From NCBI RefSeq assembly GCF_000763295.1, contig NZ_JRJE01000031.1:310001-374000 (forward strand): a DNA stretch of 64,000 nucleotides, given 5' to 3'. The notes under the pieces were generated by a model, which was not told where the DNA came from, did not search any database, and saw only the letters and a list, made by a program, of their open reading frames with translations. Origin of the DNA: Thalassospira australica (GTDB taxonomy: Bacteria > Pseudomonadota > Alphaproteobacteria > Rhodospirillales > Thalassospiraceae). The position numbers and the translations under genes are program-made. Of the stretch, positions 27,214 to 36,587 are shown piece after piece; within the stretch, counting starts at the first letter, position 1, and every line of letters begins with the position of its first letter.

Positions 27214-27792
27214 CTATTTTTTCTTTTCAAGCTGCTCTTTAAGGCCTGCAAGCTGTGCGAACGGGTTGGGTTTATCTTCTTGGGCATCTTCTTCGGACTG
27301 GATCGAGTCCGGCAGTTCCGCATCATCTTTGCGCGGATATGGGTCCATCGCAACAGCAAGAAACTGCGCGACAACCTCGCCGACATCAATCATGCCATCC
27401 ACCAGCGGTTCTGGCTGATCAAGCAACGCCATTAACTCTTCTTCAGACAGATCTTCAAGATCATCGGGGTTTGACGGCATGTCTGCTTCTGACACATGCG
27501 GAGAGAAGAGAACCTCGACCGTATCTTCGATAACCTCGGGAACCGGCTCAAGCGTTGCCACACAGCGCTGAACGATTTGCGCGTTCATTGGCCCGCGTAC
27601 GGTAACTTCGCCATTCGAAGCCGTTTTAATTTCAAGTTCGGCTTTCAAGCTATCGATGGAAACAAGCTCAAAACGTTTGGCCAATCCTGCGCGTTCTGCT
27701 TCGTTCGCTTCGATAACAAGTTTTTCTTTGGTTTTTACCTGCTCGTCAGTTTTGACGATGCGGGAAAACTCAGGAGTAAATTTATCAGACAT
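27214..27792 (-). CDS. DUF177 / YceD-family protein
   Basis: A 192-residue acidic protein of the YceD (DUF177) family, found beside rpmF or plsX in most bacteria and linked by genetics to 23S rRNA accumulation. It shows the helical LVIEANEAERAGLAKRFEL, a GEVTVRGPMNAQIVQRCVATLEP core with one Cys (other members have CxxC-like pairs), an acidic segment rich in Asp and Glu, and DPYPRKD near the end. ATG 27792 (MSDKFTPEFSR) is preferred over the longer open frame. It is 13 bases from the bc1 chaperone gene. Confidence 0.85.
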   Translation of the reverse strand: MSDKFTPEFSRIVKTDEQVKTKEKLVIEANEAERAGLAKRFELVSIDSLKAELEIKTASNGEVTVRGPMNAQIVQRCVATLEPVPEVIEDTVEVLFSPHVSEADMPSNPDDLEDLSEEELMALLDQPEPLVDGMIDVGEVVAQFLAVAMDPYPRKDDAELPDSIQSEEDAQEDKPNPFAQLAGLKEQLEKKK

Positions 27793-27805
27793 CAGTTCAT
27801 TCTTT

Positions 27806-28357
27806 CTATTGCGGGTCAGAGACGGCGACACGTGGTACATCGGGAAAATGCACGGCACCGTTCTGCATTTGCAAAATGGTTTGATTTTCAAGCGCGGCCA
27901 ATGCGTCATGCACATATCCGACCATCGCCATCAGTTGTTCATTGCTGATCTCGCAATCAGCAAAAAGATTCCGGTCTAATGCGGCTGCAAGCTCGGCTGC
28001 GCCTGACTGAACACCTTCTTCATAGGCCACAATACGCCCGTGATAGGATTCCGACATTTTGCGGATCCGTTTCAGGATCCCAACATCACCAATCCCCATT
28101 TCACGCATATTCTGGTCAAGGTCGGCAAACATCACGTCAAAAATATATTGCGCGAGATCACGGTCTCCGTCATCTGCCTTAAGGCGGCGAAACAGGATGA
28201 ACGCATGCACCAGAATAAGGTCAAAACGACCTTCCATTGTATCGGGCACACCGACCTTCGCGTAGAAGTCCGGTTGACGCGCCTGGGTTACCATTGCCGT
28301 GTAAAGCTCGAACGCTGCGGTTTGCTTGCGGTCTTTTTTCTTCAGCCATCCAAACAA
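27806..28357 (-). CDS. Ubiquinol-cytochrome c chaperone (CBP3-like)
   Basis: A 183-residue helical protein matching the CBP3/UQCC1 chaperone family, which helps assemble cytochrome b of the bc1 complex. Family features are YTAMVTQARQPDFYAKVGVPD, the FDLILVHAFILFRRL helix, and YIFDVMFADLDQNMREMGIGD. The start is uncertain: the frame extends upstream to 28438, but a TTG at 28357 (LFGWLKKKDRK) follows GAAGGAG and gives a family-like N-terminus; GTG 28366 is another option. It is divergent from bamE and heads the yceD-plsX-fabH run. Confidence 0.82.
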   Translation of the reverse strand: MFGWLKKKDRKQTAAFELYTAMVTQARQPDFYAKVGVPDTMEGRFDLILVHAFILFRRLKADDGDRDLAQYIFDVMFADLDQNMREMGIGDVGILKRIRKMSESYHGRIVAYEEGVQSGAAELAAALDRNLFADCEISNEQLMAMVGYVHDALAALENQTILQMQNGAVHFPDVPRVAVSDPQ

Positions 28358-28522
28358 CAGTAACACTCCTTCGTTGACATTCCTGCCATGGCACGCAGAA
28401 TGCCGTAAATTCCATTGGGGCAACCCTGCCCCAGTCATTGCCCGGCAATATCATGCGCCTAGCGCAGAAACTCAAGGCAATTCCGGTTTGGCTTCAACAA
28501 GAGGGTCGCTCAGGTGAGCTTC

Positions 28523-28972
28523 ATGCATAATAAAACTACCCGCATTCCCCTGATCATGCTGGCAGGACTGGCTATTGCCTTTGTCTCTGCATGTAGCCCG
28601 ACAATTGCCTCACGTGGCAACGCACCGGAACCAGAACAGCTTGAACAGATATCGGTTGGAGAATCGACCAAAGGTGATGTGACCGATATTTTGGGCTCAC
28701 CTTCCACCATCGCTGCCTTTGACGAAAACGTCTGGCTGTATATTTCCAGAGTCACCGAAACAGTTGCATTCTTTGAACCGGAAACGGTGGAACAGAAAGT
28801 CGTTTTGATCAGCTTCGATTCCGCCAATCGCGTCGAAATCCTGAGCGAATATGATCTGGAAGACGGCAAACCCGTCATCCCGACGAACCGTGTAACGCCA
28901 ACAGCCGGACGTGAATTGACGATCCTGCAACAGCTTTTTGGCAACCTTGGCCGGTTCAGCGAAGGTCAATAA
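28523..28972 (+). CDS. bamE: Outer-membrane assembly lipoprotein BamE
   Basis: Small lipoprotein of the SmpA/OmlA (BamE) family in the BAM complex that inserts outer-membrane beta-barrels. The 149 residues have a lipoprotein signal with lipobox VSAC (lipidated Cys24) and the family core QISVGESTKGDVTDILGSPS, then ENVWLYISRVTETVAFFEPE. ATG 28523 follows AGGTGAG; a GTG at 28514 is less likely. It converges on thiL. Confidence 0.9.
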   Translation: MHNKTTRIPLIMLAGLAIAFVSACSPTIASRGNAPEPEQLEQISVGESTKGDVTDILGSPSTIAAFDENVWLYISRVTETVAFFEPETVEQKVVLISFDSANRVEILSEYDLEDGKPVIPTNRVTPTAGRELTILQQLFGNLGRFSEGQ

Positions 28973-29006
28973 GATCTAATTCGCAATTGACCGAATGCTA
29001 AATACG

Positions 29007-29981
29007 TTATCGAAAATGGTCGAACCCGCCTTCTGCGAGTTCGGCCATTTTTCCATCTGGTCCAAGTAACGACACAGTTCCAACTTCATCTGTTACCTTG
29101 CCGATCACGGTAACTGTCTCGCCCAAGGCCTTGATATCTTGGGCTTGTCCTGCGATCAGAAGCTCGTAATCATCCCCACCGGCCAAAATACGTTCCCACT
29201 TCCCCGGCTCAAGATCAACAACCGCCTTCGCCGCAGGTGACAGCGGGATGGCGTCACGGGTGATTTCCATGCCAACGCCCGAAGCAATGCAGATTTTGCG
29301 GCAATCACCAGATAGTCCGTCTGAGATATCCATCGCCGCGATACGGGCATTAAGATCCACACAGGCCAAACCCGCCTTTATGCGGGGCTGTGGCAACCAA
29401 TAACGGTTCTTGAGAAAATCTGCATCTTCGGCATCACGAACGGAGAGATTGCCGTTCAACACTTCTAATCCAAGCGCAGAATCGCCAAGCGTTCCTGTTA
29501 CAGCCAGAATATCCCCCGGACGGGCCTGATCCCGGCGAAGTGCCCTGCCCGTTGGAACATATCCAAAGGCGGTCAGGCTAAAGAAACTTGGACCAGGAGT
29601 ACTGACTGTATCCCCCCCCAGCAGGGCAACGTCATGCGCTGCGCAGTCTTCGCCAAACCCTTTGGCAAATCGTTCGATCCATTCTTCGGAAAGATCACGA
29701 TTATACCCGGTGGTCAAAACCACACCACCTGCCCTGGCCCCCATCGCGGCAAGGTCTGACAGGTTCACACGCAGAACTTTTTTGGCGACCTTTTCCGGCG
29801 CATCAATGCCCCGGAAATGCACACCTGCCACCAGCGCGTCGGTGGTGACCACGACCTCGCACCCGGCAGGAGAAGAAAACACAGCCGCATCATCCCGAAG
29901 CGACAATGCAGCCGGATCACGCCCGGCAATGGGCGCGAAATGGCGCGCGATCAGTTCAAACTCACCAGATCGCGCAGCCAT
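29007..29981 (-). CDS. thiL: Thiamine-monophosphate kinase
   Basis: ATP-dependent phosphorylation of thiamine monophosphate to thiamine diphosphate. The 324-residue AIRS/ThiL-fold protein starts GEFELIARHFAPI and has LRDDAAVF (metal-binding Asp pair), LLGGDTVSTPG, VTGTLGDSALGLEVL and MDISDGLSGD. ATG 29981 lies one base after the nusB stop, so translation is probably coupled. It is the last gene of the rpiB-glyA-nrdR-rib-nusB-thiL run and converges with bamE. Confidence 0.95.
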   Translation of the reverse strand: MAARSGEFELIARHFAPIAGRDPAALSLRDDAAVFSSPAGCEVVVTTDALVAGVHFRGIDAPEKVAKKVLRVNLSDLAAMGARAGGVVLTTGYNRDLSEEWIERFAKGFGEDCAAHDVALLGGDTVSTPGPSFFSLTAFGYVPTGRALRRDQARPGDILAVTGTLGDSALGLEVLNGNLSVRDAEDADFLKNRYWLPQPRIKAGLACVDLNARIAAMDISDGLSGDCRKICIASGVGMEITRDAIPLSPAAKAVVDLEPGKWERILAGGDDYELLIAGQAQDIKALGETVTVIGKVTDEVGTVSLLGPDGKMAELAEGGFDHFR

Positions 29982-29982
29982 A

Positions 29983-30480
29983 TCAATTTTGTCCGTTTTC
30001 ACCGGGACGCAGCGTTTTCCCAATGCGGTCAAGAACGGCATTTACAAGCTTGGGTTCGTTCTCGTCAAAGAACGAATGGGCTGCATCAACATATTCGGTA
30101 ATGACAACCCGCATTGGAACATCTTCGCGCGCGATCAATTCATAGGTTCCTGCACGCAGGATGCTCCGCAGAACCGTTTCCAAACGCTGGGTGGTCCAGC
30201 CCTTTTCAAGGGCGCCATTGATCATACCGTCGATATCGACCATGCGCGCAGCGACACCCTGGACCAGATCAGCAAAGAAACCACGATCCGGGTCAATCAA
30301 GTCCTCGTTGGGGATATCAAGGTCGCGACCGCCTTCACCATCAAGGCGGAAGTCGGAGTATTCGCGCACGATATCACTGGCAGAAAGCTGTGACAGTTCT
30401 GCCTGATAGAGCGCCTGAATGGCGGCAAAACGCGCCGCACTGCGCCGCTGTGCGGCTGATGCCTTTGATTTTTCGGTCAT
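29983..30480 (-). CDS. nusB: Transcription antitermination factor NusB
   Basis: All-alpha RNA-binding protein that joins NusE at boxA to prevent termination in rRNA operons. The 165 residues show RRSAARFAAIQALYQAELS at the start, LDRIGKTLRP at the end, and VVITEYVDAAHSFFDENEPKLVNAVLD, the strongest family motif. Its ATG overlaps the ribH stop as TAATG, the conserved ribH-nusB pairing of proteobacteria. Confidence 0.96.
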   Translation of the reverse strand: MTEKSKASAAQRRSAARFAAIQALYQAELSQLSASDIVREYSDFRLDGEGGRDLDIPNEDLIDPDRGFFADLVQGVAARMVDIDGMINGALEKGWTTQRLETVLRSILRAGTYELIAREDVPMRVVITEYVDAAHSFFDENEPKLVNAVLDRIGKTLRPGENGQN

Positions 30481-30944
30481 TACTTGTGATGTATTCCAAA
30501 ATGGTTTTGAACTTCGATCTGACGCAGAACAGCCTTGGCAGCTTCGCCACCCTTGTTCTTTTCGTCAGCCTTTGCCCGTGCAAGCGCCTGTGCCTCGTTT
30601 TCGACAGTCAGAATGCCGTTGCCGATGGCAAGTTTGTATTCAAGACATAGCTGCATCAACGCACGGTTGGCTTCTTCGCAGATGTGATCATAGTGCGTGG
30701 TTTCGCCACGGATAACACACCCAAGCGCGAGATAGCCATCATAGCGTGGTCCAGTGGCCAATTCTTTCATTGACTGCACCGCATATCGAATGGTGATCGG
30801 CACCTCGAACGCACCTGACACCGAAATACGGTCCCACGTTGCGCCACCGGCTTCCAGAGTCGAAGCAGCCCCTTTGACAAGGTCTTCGACGATATGCGTG
30901 TAATATGGCGCATCCACAATGAGAATGTGGGGGGCGTTGCTCAT
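30480..30944 (-). CDS. ribH: 6,7-dimethyl-8-ribityllumazine synthase
   Basis: Condenses 5-amino-6-ribitylaminouracil with 3,4-dihydroxy-2-butanone 4-phosphate, the penultimate riboflavin step. The 154 residues show ILIVDAPYYTHIVEDLVKGA, SGAFEVPITIR, ALGCVIRGETTHYDHICEEA (catalytic His in GETTHYD) and AIGNGILTVENEAQA. ATG 30944 with GGAGGAA ahead is preferred. The ribBA stop lies four bases upstream. Confidence 0.96.
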   Translation of the reverse strand: MSNAPHILIVDAPYYTHIVEDLVKGAASTLEAGGATWDRISVSGAFEVPITIRYAVQSMKELATGPRYDGYLALGCVIRGETTHYDHICEEANRALMQLCLEYKLAIGNGILTVENEAQALARAKADEKNKGGEAAKAVLRQIEVQNHFGIHHK

Positions 30945-30948
30945 GGTT

Positions 30949-32103
30949 TTATTCCTCCGAGACGACAAGCGGACGCTGATCAACCAGATTTAGACCGAAG
31001 CCGTCAAGTCCTACAATGTGGCGTTTTGTATTTGAAAGCAGAATCATGTCGCGAATACCAAGATCATGCAAGATTTGCGCACCAACACCGTAATCGCGCA
31101 AGTCGGCATCACCGCTTTGGTCGGCAAGTTCCTGACGCAAGGCATCGCCGTCACCGCCATTGATCTCTATAAGTTTGGCGACAGACGATGACAAGGTGTT
31201 CGGGCGTGGTTCACGGATCAAGACCACGACACCACGGCCTTCTTCTCCGATTTGGCGCATGGCTGCCGCCAGTTGGCCCTCATGTCCGTTCTGGGTATCA
31301 CCAAGCACATCTTCGATCACGTTAAGGGCATGCACACGTGTCAGCACAGGTGCATCATCACTGATGTCCCCTTTCACCAGCGCAATATGTTCTGCGTAGG
31401 TAACGTTATTAACATACAGATGCATGTCAAACTCGCCGCCATTGACGCTTTGGATCTTAGTGGTTGCCTTGCGCTGAACCACTTTTTCGTGCTTGCGGCG
31501 ATAGCGGATCAGATCGGCAATCTGCGCGATTTTGAGGTCATGTTTCTTGGCAAATTCAACAAGTTCCGGAAGCCGCGCCATTTCCCCGGAATCACTCATG
31601 ATTTCGCAGATCACACCAGACGGGTTCAATCCGGCAAGACGCGCGATATCCACCGATGCTTCGGTATGACCTGCACGCACCAAAACCCCACCCGGACGGG
31701 CACGCAACGGGAACACATGCCCCGGCGTGACGATATCGTGGCGTCCGGCATTCGGGTCGATTGCAACGGCGACTGTGCGCGCCCGATCCGGAGCCGAAAT
31801 GCCGGTGGTAACCCCGGTTTTGGCTTCGATCGAGACGGTGAATGCTGTTTCATGGCGGGTGCCGTTATGGGCACTCATCATGGTCAGCCCAAGTTCGTCA
31901 CAGCGTTCCGACTCAAGGGTCAGGCAAATCAGGCCGCGTCCATGGGTCGCCATGAAGTTGATGGCATCAGGTGTTGCCATCTGGGCCGGAATGACCAAAT
32001 CGCCTTCGTTTTCACGATCTTCGTCATCGACAAGAATAAACATTCGGCCATTGCGGGCTTCTTCGATGACGTCTTCAATCGGCGAAAGATAGTTGTTGGG
32101 CAT
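30949..32103 (-). CDS. ribBA: DHBP synthase with degenerate GTP cyclohydrolase II domain
   Basis: A 384-residue RibBA-type protein. The N-terminal half is a complete 3,4-dihydroxy-2-butanone-4-phosphate synthase: DDEDRENEGDL (27-37), THGRGLICL and RAGHTEASVDIARLAGL (143-159). The C-terminal half keeps the length and frame of GTP cyclohydrolase II, but the zinc site is gone: after RVH (256-258) the segment reads ALNVIEDVLGDTQNG, with none of the three cysteines of the C...RCDC motif. It probably makes only the butanone phosphate, with GTP cyclohydrolase II supplied elsewhere. It lies between ribE and ribH. Confidence 0.92.
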   Translation of the reverse strand: MPNNYLSPIEDVIEEARNGRMFILVDDEDRENEGDLVIPAQMATPDAINFMATHGRGLICLTLESERCDELGLTMMSAHNGTRHETAFTVSIEAKTGVTTGISAPDRARTVAVAIDPNAGRHDIVTPGHVFPLRARPGGVLVRAGHTEASVDIARLAGLNPSGVICEIMSDSGEMARLPELVEFAKKHDLKIAQIADLIRYRRKHEKVVQRKATTKIQSVNGGEFDMHLYVNNVTYAEHIALVKGDISDDAPVLTRVHALNVIEDVLGDTQNGHEGQLAAAMRQIGEEGRGVVVLIREPRPNTLSSSVAKLIEINGGDGDALRQELADQSGDADLRDYGVGAQILHDLGIRDMILLSNTKRHIVGLDGFGLNLVDQRPLVVSEE

Positions 32104-32109
32104 TATCAA

Positions 32110-32697
32110 TCAGTCCTTGCCAAGCATGCGCGCAACATAGCGTGCAAGCATGTCGATTTCGAAATTGATCCGGTCACCCGGCTGTTTTGAGCCCAGCGTG
32201 GTCTCTGTCTGAGTATGGGGTATCAGATTGATACCGAAAGTGTTTCCGTCAACCTCGTTCACGGTCAAGGACACACCTTCAAGGGTCACAGACCCCTTTG
32301 ATGCAATGTATTTTGCAAAACTTTCGGGCACTTCAAAGGTCAGGCGTAAAGAATCCCCCTCGGGGACGCGTTTTGTCAGGATGGCGACACCATCCACATG
32401 GCCCGAAACGATATGGCCACCAAGTTCATCGCCAACACGGGTCGCCTGCTCCAGATTGACCTTCGAGCCAACCTTCAGATCACCAAGTGTCGTGCGCGAC
32501 AGGCTTTCAGCCGACGCATCAATCGCAAACCAGTCACTACCGGTCTCAACCACCGTCATGCAGGCACCATTACACGCAATGGAGGCGCCCAAAACAATCT
32601 TTGACGTGTCGAAAGCAGTCGTGAATTCAAACCGGGTGTCGCCGGTTTTTTCAATCGCACGGACAGTTGCAATATCGGTGATAATACCAGTGAACAT
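32110..32697 (-). CDS. ribE: Riboflavin synthase, alpha chain
   Basis: Dismutates two lumazine molecules to riboflavin. The 195 residues are two lumazine-binding barrels: the first begins MFTGIITDIATV and has IACNGACMTVVE; the second has GGHIVSGHVDGVA, KGSVTLEGVSLTVNEV and INLIPHTQTETTLG. ATG 32697 is preferred over the TTG three bases upstream. It lies three bases after ribD and six before ribBA, so translation is tightly linked. Confidence 0.96.
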   Translation of the reverse strand: MFTGIITDIATVRAIEKTGDTRFEFTTAFDTSKIVLGASIACNGACMTVVETGSDWFAIDASAESLSRTTLGDLKVGSKVNLEQATRVGDELGGHIVSGHVDGVAILTKRVPEGDSLRLTFEVPESFAKYIASKGSVTLEGVSLTVNEVDGNTFGINLIPHTQTETTLGSKQPGDRINFEIDMLARYVARMLGKD

Positions 32698-32700
32698 CAA

Positions 32701-33822
32701 TTAATCCGTTTTATTTTCGTATGTTATCGCAATGTCTTGACCAACTGAACGAACAGAAGAGCGTTTGAATTGCGGTGCATTTTCAAGCTTATCAACACCT
32801 AAATCGGCAATCATTGCCTTGCCATCTGCACCAATCATCGACGGCGCGACGAAATGAACAATCCGGTCTACCACCCCACTCTTGATCAAACCGGCAGCCA
32901 AATTACCGCCGCTTTCGACAAGAACGCGGGTCAGACCTTCGCCCGCCAGCTTTCCTAGAACGTCATGTAGGTCCAAATGCCCGGCAGTGCATCGGGCAGC
33001 AATCACTTTTACCGAAGTTTTTTCAAATTTCTCCAGTAGTTTGGTGAAATTCTTCTCGGCAGTGACAAGCCAGGTCGGCACATCAGACGCCGTTTGGGCA
33101 AGTTTCGTCGTAACCGGCACCGTGCCAGAACGATCAAGGATAACACGGACAGGTGATTGATCTGACCGCCCCGCCAAACGGCAGGTGAGAGTTGGGTCAT
33201 CAGCAAGGACAGTTTGGGCACCGACCAAGATGGCATCATGTGTGGCCCGCATCAGGTGGCCTTCGTCGCGCGCTTGTTGTCCCGTGATCCACTGGCTTTC
33301 ACCCGAAGACGTCGCTGAACGCGCATCGATTGTCGAGGCAAGCTTAAGTGTCACGAAAGGACGGCCACGTTCAACTTTTGACAGAAAACCTTCGTTGATC
33401 CTGCGTGCGTCATCGGCAAACAAACCAACATCAGCCTGAATACCCGCCTTGCGGAGCATCTCATGCCCCCTGCCCGACACACGCGGATCAGGATCGACCA
33501 GCGCACAGACCACCCGCGTTACCCCCGCGTCAATCAGGCCGACCGCACAGGGCGGTGTTTTGCCAAAATGACTGCAAGGTTCAAGTGTGACATAGGCCGT
33601 TGCCCCACGTGCAAGATCACCTGCGATATCAAGAGCAACACGTTCGGCATGAGGACGCCCGCCGGGTTGGGTATGACCACGCCCGACGATGGTTCCGTCA
33701 GAAGACACAAGGACACAGCCAACGGCCGGGTTCGGCCAGACGTTTCCCAAACCGCGTTTTGACAGGCTCAATGCGACCCGCATGAAATGCCGGTCGTCTT
33801 CGCTAAACGCGGGGGCTGTCAT
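32701..33822 (-). CDS. ribD: Bifunctional deaminase-reductase RibD
   Basis: Catalyses the deamination and NADPH-dependent reduction steps early in riboflavin synthesis. The 373 residues have an N-terminal zinc deaminase: MRVALSLSKRGLGNVWPNPAVG, then PHAERVAL (His and Glu) and TLEPCSHFGKTPPCAVGLI (two zinc cysteines). The reductase half has TLKLASTIDARSATSSGESQ, AILVGAQTVLADDP and RVLVESGGNLAAGLI. Its ATG overlaps the nrdR stop (TAATG). Confidence 0.96.
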   Translation of the reverse strand: MTAPAFSEDDRHFMRVALSLSKRGLGNVWPNPAVGCVLVSSDGTIVGRGHTQPGGRPHAERVALDIAGDLARGATAYVTLEPCSHFGKTPPCAVGLIDAGVTRVVCALVDPDPRVSGRGHEMLRKAGIQADVGLFADDARRINEGFLSKVERGRPFVTLKLASTIDARSATSSGESQWITGQQARDEGHLMRATHDAILVGAQTVLADDPTLTCRLAGRSDQSPVRVILDRSGTVPVTTKLAQTASDVPTWLVTAEKNFTKLLEKFEKTSVKVIAARCTAGHLDLHDVLGKLAGEGLTRVLVESGGNLAAGLIKSGVVDRIVHFVAPSMIGADGKAMIADLGVDKLENAPQFKRSSVRSVGQDIAITYENKTD

Positions 33823-34295
33823 TACTCTGCGTCCGCCTCTTCTTCCCCATCATGCATTTTTTCGACGAATTGTTCGAAGTCCCGCGCTTCGCGGAAGTTC
33901 TTATAGACCGAAGCGTAGCGCACATAGGCCACCTGATCGAGGGCATTAAGCGCCTCCATCACCATTTCGCCAATGGTATCGGTGGAAATATCGCTTTCAC
34001 CGCTGCTTTCAAGACGGCGTTGAATGCCATTAAGGGCCTTTTCAACCCGCTCGTCTTCGATCGGGCGTTTGCGACACGCAAGAAAGATCGACCGCGCCAG
34101 TTTGTCGCGGTCGAACAATTCGCGTTGCCCGTCTGTCTTGACAACCATCAGTTCACGCAATTGAACACGTTCAAATGTCGTAAAGCGCGATCCGCAGGCA
34201 GGACAGAACCGGCGACGGCGAATGGCATGATGCTCTTCGGTCGGACGGGAGTCCTTAACCTGGGTATCGGTATGTCCGCAAAACGGGCAACGCAT
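33822..34295 (-). CDS. nrdR: Transcriptional repressor NrdR
   Basis: Zinc-ribbon plus ATP-cone repressor of ribonucleotide reductase genes. The 157 residues have the four zinc cysteines C3, C6, C31 and C34 ([10 protein letters not shown] ... CPACGSRF) and the ATP-cone from about 48 ([20 protein letters not shown]). The C-terminal tail is acidic. It is 24 bases after glyA and overlaps ribD, the standard glyA-nrdR-ribD order of alphaproteobacteria. Confidence 0.96.
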   Translation of the reverse strand: MRCPFCGHTDTQVKDSRPTEEHHAIRRRRFCPACGSRFTTFERVQLRELMVVKTDGQRELFDRDKLARSIFLACRKRPIEDERVEKALNGIQRRLESSGESDISTDTIGEMVMEALNALDQVAYVRYASVYKNFREARDFEQFVEKMHDGEEEADAE

Positions 34296-34319
34296 TATGT
34301 TTTACTCAGTTCAGTTCGA

Positions 34320-35594
34320 TCAGGAATAGATCGGGAAGCGTTTGCACAGGTCTTCGACCTTTGCACGGACAGCGGCTTCGACTTCGGCATTGCCTTCCGG
34401 GCTATCGACCATGGCGTCAAGAACGTCACCGATCAGTTCGCCAATCTGCTGGAATTCAGCAACACCAAAACCGCGCGTAGTACCGGCCGGGGTGCCAAGA
34501 CGCACACCCGAGGTCACGGTCGGTTTCTCGGTATCGAACGGAATGCCGTTTTTGTTGCAGGTAATCCCAGCACGTTCAAGCGCGACTTCTGCGGTGTTGC
34601 CCTTAAGGCCCTTCGGGCGCAGGTCAACAAGCATCAGGTGCGTATCGGTGCCACCGGTAACAATATCAAAGCCGCGCTTGACCAGAACTTCGGCCAGGGC
34701 TTTGGCATTATCGACAACCTGCTGCGCATAGTCTTTGAATTCCGGGCGCAGCGCTTCGCCAAAGGCAACAGCCTTGGCTGCAATCACATGCATCAACGGA
34801 CCACCCTGCAGACCAGGGAACACCGCCGAATTGATCTTTTTGCCGATATCGAGGTTGTTCGACAGGATCATGCCGCCACGCGGGCCACGAAGGGTTTTGT
34901 GCGTCGTGGTGGTGACAACATCGGCATAAGGAAGCGGGCTCGGATGAACGCCACCGGCAACAAGGCCGGCAAAGTGCGCCATATCCACCATCAGCAATGC
35001 TCCAACTTTGTCAGCGATTTCGCGGAAACGCTTGAAATCGATCTGACGCGGGATCGCAGAACCACCAGCAATAATCAGGGCTGGTTTGTGCTCGACCGCA
35101 AGGGCTTCGACCTGATCGTAATCAAGGGTCAGGTCGTCTTCACGAACCCCGTACTGAACGGCATTGAACCATTTGCCCGACAAAGCAGGGCGTGCGCCAT
35201 GCGTCAGGTGACCACCGGCATCAAGCGACATGCCCAAAATGGTGTCGCCCGGCTTGCAAAGGGCCAGCATGACAGCACCGTTTGCCTGTGCGCCGGAATG
35301 CGGCTGCACGTTGACGAATTCGCAGCCAAAGATTTCCTTGGCGCGTTCAATTGCCAGTGCCTCGGCAACATCAACGAATTCACAACCACCGTAATAGCGG
35401 CGCGAAGGATAGCCTTCGGCATATTTGTTGGTCAGAACGGTACCCTGTGCATCAATAACCGCTTTGGAGACGATATTCTCCGAAGCAATCATTTCGATCT
35501 GGTTCTGCTGACGATCAAGTTCGTCAGTAACCGATTTGAACAGTGCCGGATCAGCTTCGGACAAGCTGGTGGTGAAAAAGCCTTTGAACGACAT
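34320..35594 (-). CDS. glyA: Serine hydroxymethyltransferase
   Basis: PLP enzyme interconverting serine and glycine and charging tetrahydrofolate with one-carbon units. The 424-residue protein shows [12 protein letters not shown] near the start, [16 protein letters not shown], the PLP lysine near 232 in [17 protein letters not shown], and [10 protein letters not shown]. Length is as expected. The 87-base gap to rpiB upstream may carry a promoter. Confidence 0.97.
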   Translation of the reverse strand: MSFKGFFTTSLSEADPALFKSVTDELDRQQNQIEMIASENIVSKAVIDAQGTVLTNKYAEGYPSRRYYGGCEFVDVAEALAIERAKEIFGCEFVNVQPHSGAQANGAVMLALCKPGDTILGMSLDAGGHLTHGARPALSGKWFNAVQYGVREDDLTLDYDQVEALAVEHKPALIIAGGSAIPRQIDFKRFREIADKVGALLMVDMAHFAGLVAGGVHPSPLPYADVVTTTTHKTLRGPRGGMILSNNLDIGKKINSAVFPGLQGGPLMHVIAAKAVAFGEALRPEFKDYAQQVVDNAKALAEVLVKRGFDIVTGGTDTHLMLVDLRPKGLKGNTAEVALERAGITCNKNGIPFDTEKPTVTSGVRLGTPAGTTRGFGVAEFQQIGELIGDVLDAMVDSPEGNAEVEAAVRAKVEDLCKRFPIYS

Positions 35595-35681
35595 ACAGGG
35601 GCCTCTTTCAATACGATGTGACGGGTCAACGATCCAAACAGACCGCCTGCCCGTTCCGGTTGATGCCAGATGGCGGTAAAA

Positions 35682-36125
35682 TCAGACAGAGCAAGACATT
35701 TTTGCGACGCGACCTTCGTGACGACCACCTTCAAACTCGGTCGACATAAATGCATCCACACAATCGAGTGCCGTAGCATCACCCAACAGGCGTGCACCAA
35801 GGCACAAAACGTTTGCGTTGTTATGTTGGCGGCACAATTCCGCAGAAAGCCGGTCATGCACCAGAGCCGCACGAATTTGCGGGTATCGGTTTGCGGCCAT
35901 GCTCATACCGATGCCAGAACCACAGACGAGAATGCCCGCCTCGGCCTTGCCATCGATAATCGTTTTGGCAACGGCCTGCGCAAAGTCCGGATAATCCACC
36001 GATGCGGAGCCATCCGTGCCAAGGTCAAGCACTTCTACTCCGCGCTTTTTCAAGGTATCAATGATAGCCGATTTAAGCTCGACACCACCATGATCGGCAG
36101 CAATAGCAAGGGTCTTGACAGTCAT
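35682..36125 (-). CDS. rpiB: Ribose-5-phosphate isomerase B
   Basis: Interconverts ribose 5-phosphate and ribulose 5-phosphate; the latter feeds RibB two genes downstream of nrdR. The 147 residues show the start IAADHGGVELKS, VDYPDFA, the catalytic Cys near 68 in LVCGSGIGMSMAANR and the His in ALVHDRLSAELCRQHNNANV. ATG 36125 is used: upstream frame is open but not family-like, and GAAGGC lies ahead of the ATG. It is the first gene of the minus-strand riboflavin run. Confidence 0.94.
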   Translation of the reverse strand: MTVKTLAIAADHGGVELKSAIIDTLKKRGVEVLDLGTDGSASVDYPDFAQAVAKTIIDGKAEAGILVCGSGIGMSMAANRYPQIRAALVHDRLSAELCRQHNNANVLCLGARLLGDATALDCVDAFMSTEFEGGRHEGRVAKMSCSV

Positions 36126-36587
36126 AGGCTTGCCTTCATCCAAAAGCAGAATACTAAAATTGAGCGCCTTGTAGCATATAGCATTGGGCCTGCCAACGCG
36201 GAGCTCACCCAAAACAGCAAGTTTTCCAAACAGAATTATACAACAAACCAACAGGGTCGAACGGCTTTATGCACTTACGACCTATGTACGGTTTTGCACC
36301 GTCTACAAGATCAAGCGGAGTATCAGAGGCAGGCTAATGTCGTACAGTACGATCATGCCATTTAAACAGTAGCATTGCGCATTCGCGTTAAACGTGTATC
36401 GCGACTGCTTTACAAGCATTTCCTGACATAACAAAAAATCTGATACCTAAAGTTATAATGGCCATAAAAATCCATTTTTACACATCATAAATGACAAATT
36501 GACTTGTCTTTTTCTGTGGTTTGATTATATCGGATAAATAGTGCATTAAGATTAAACTCAGTTGATACACAAAGGATTACTTTAATT
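36126..36587. promoter_or_regulatory. Long AT-rich region between rpiB and mucR
   Basis: No gene is supported here. The left part carries the rpiB promoter side; the right part (about 36430-36587) is strikingly AT-rich. TTGACT at 36499-36504 with GATTAT at 36523-36528 (18-base spacer) is a possible mucR promoter. A 13-base palindrome, TCGTAC-A-GTACGA, lies at 36340-36352. MucR proteins bind AT-rich DNA and often control their own gene, so autoregulation is likely but inferred. Confidence 0.45.

Noticed and set aside
33852-35621. 589-codon open frame on the plus strand opposite nrdR and glyA
   Set aside because: Both minus-strand genes are unmistakable; the opposite frame has no family features and low-complexity charged content caused by codon bias.
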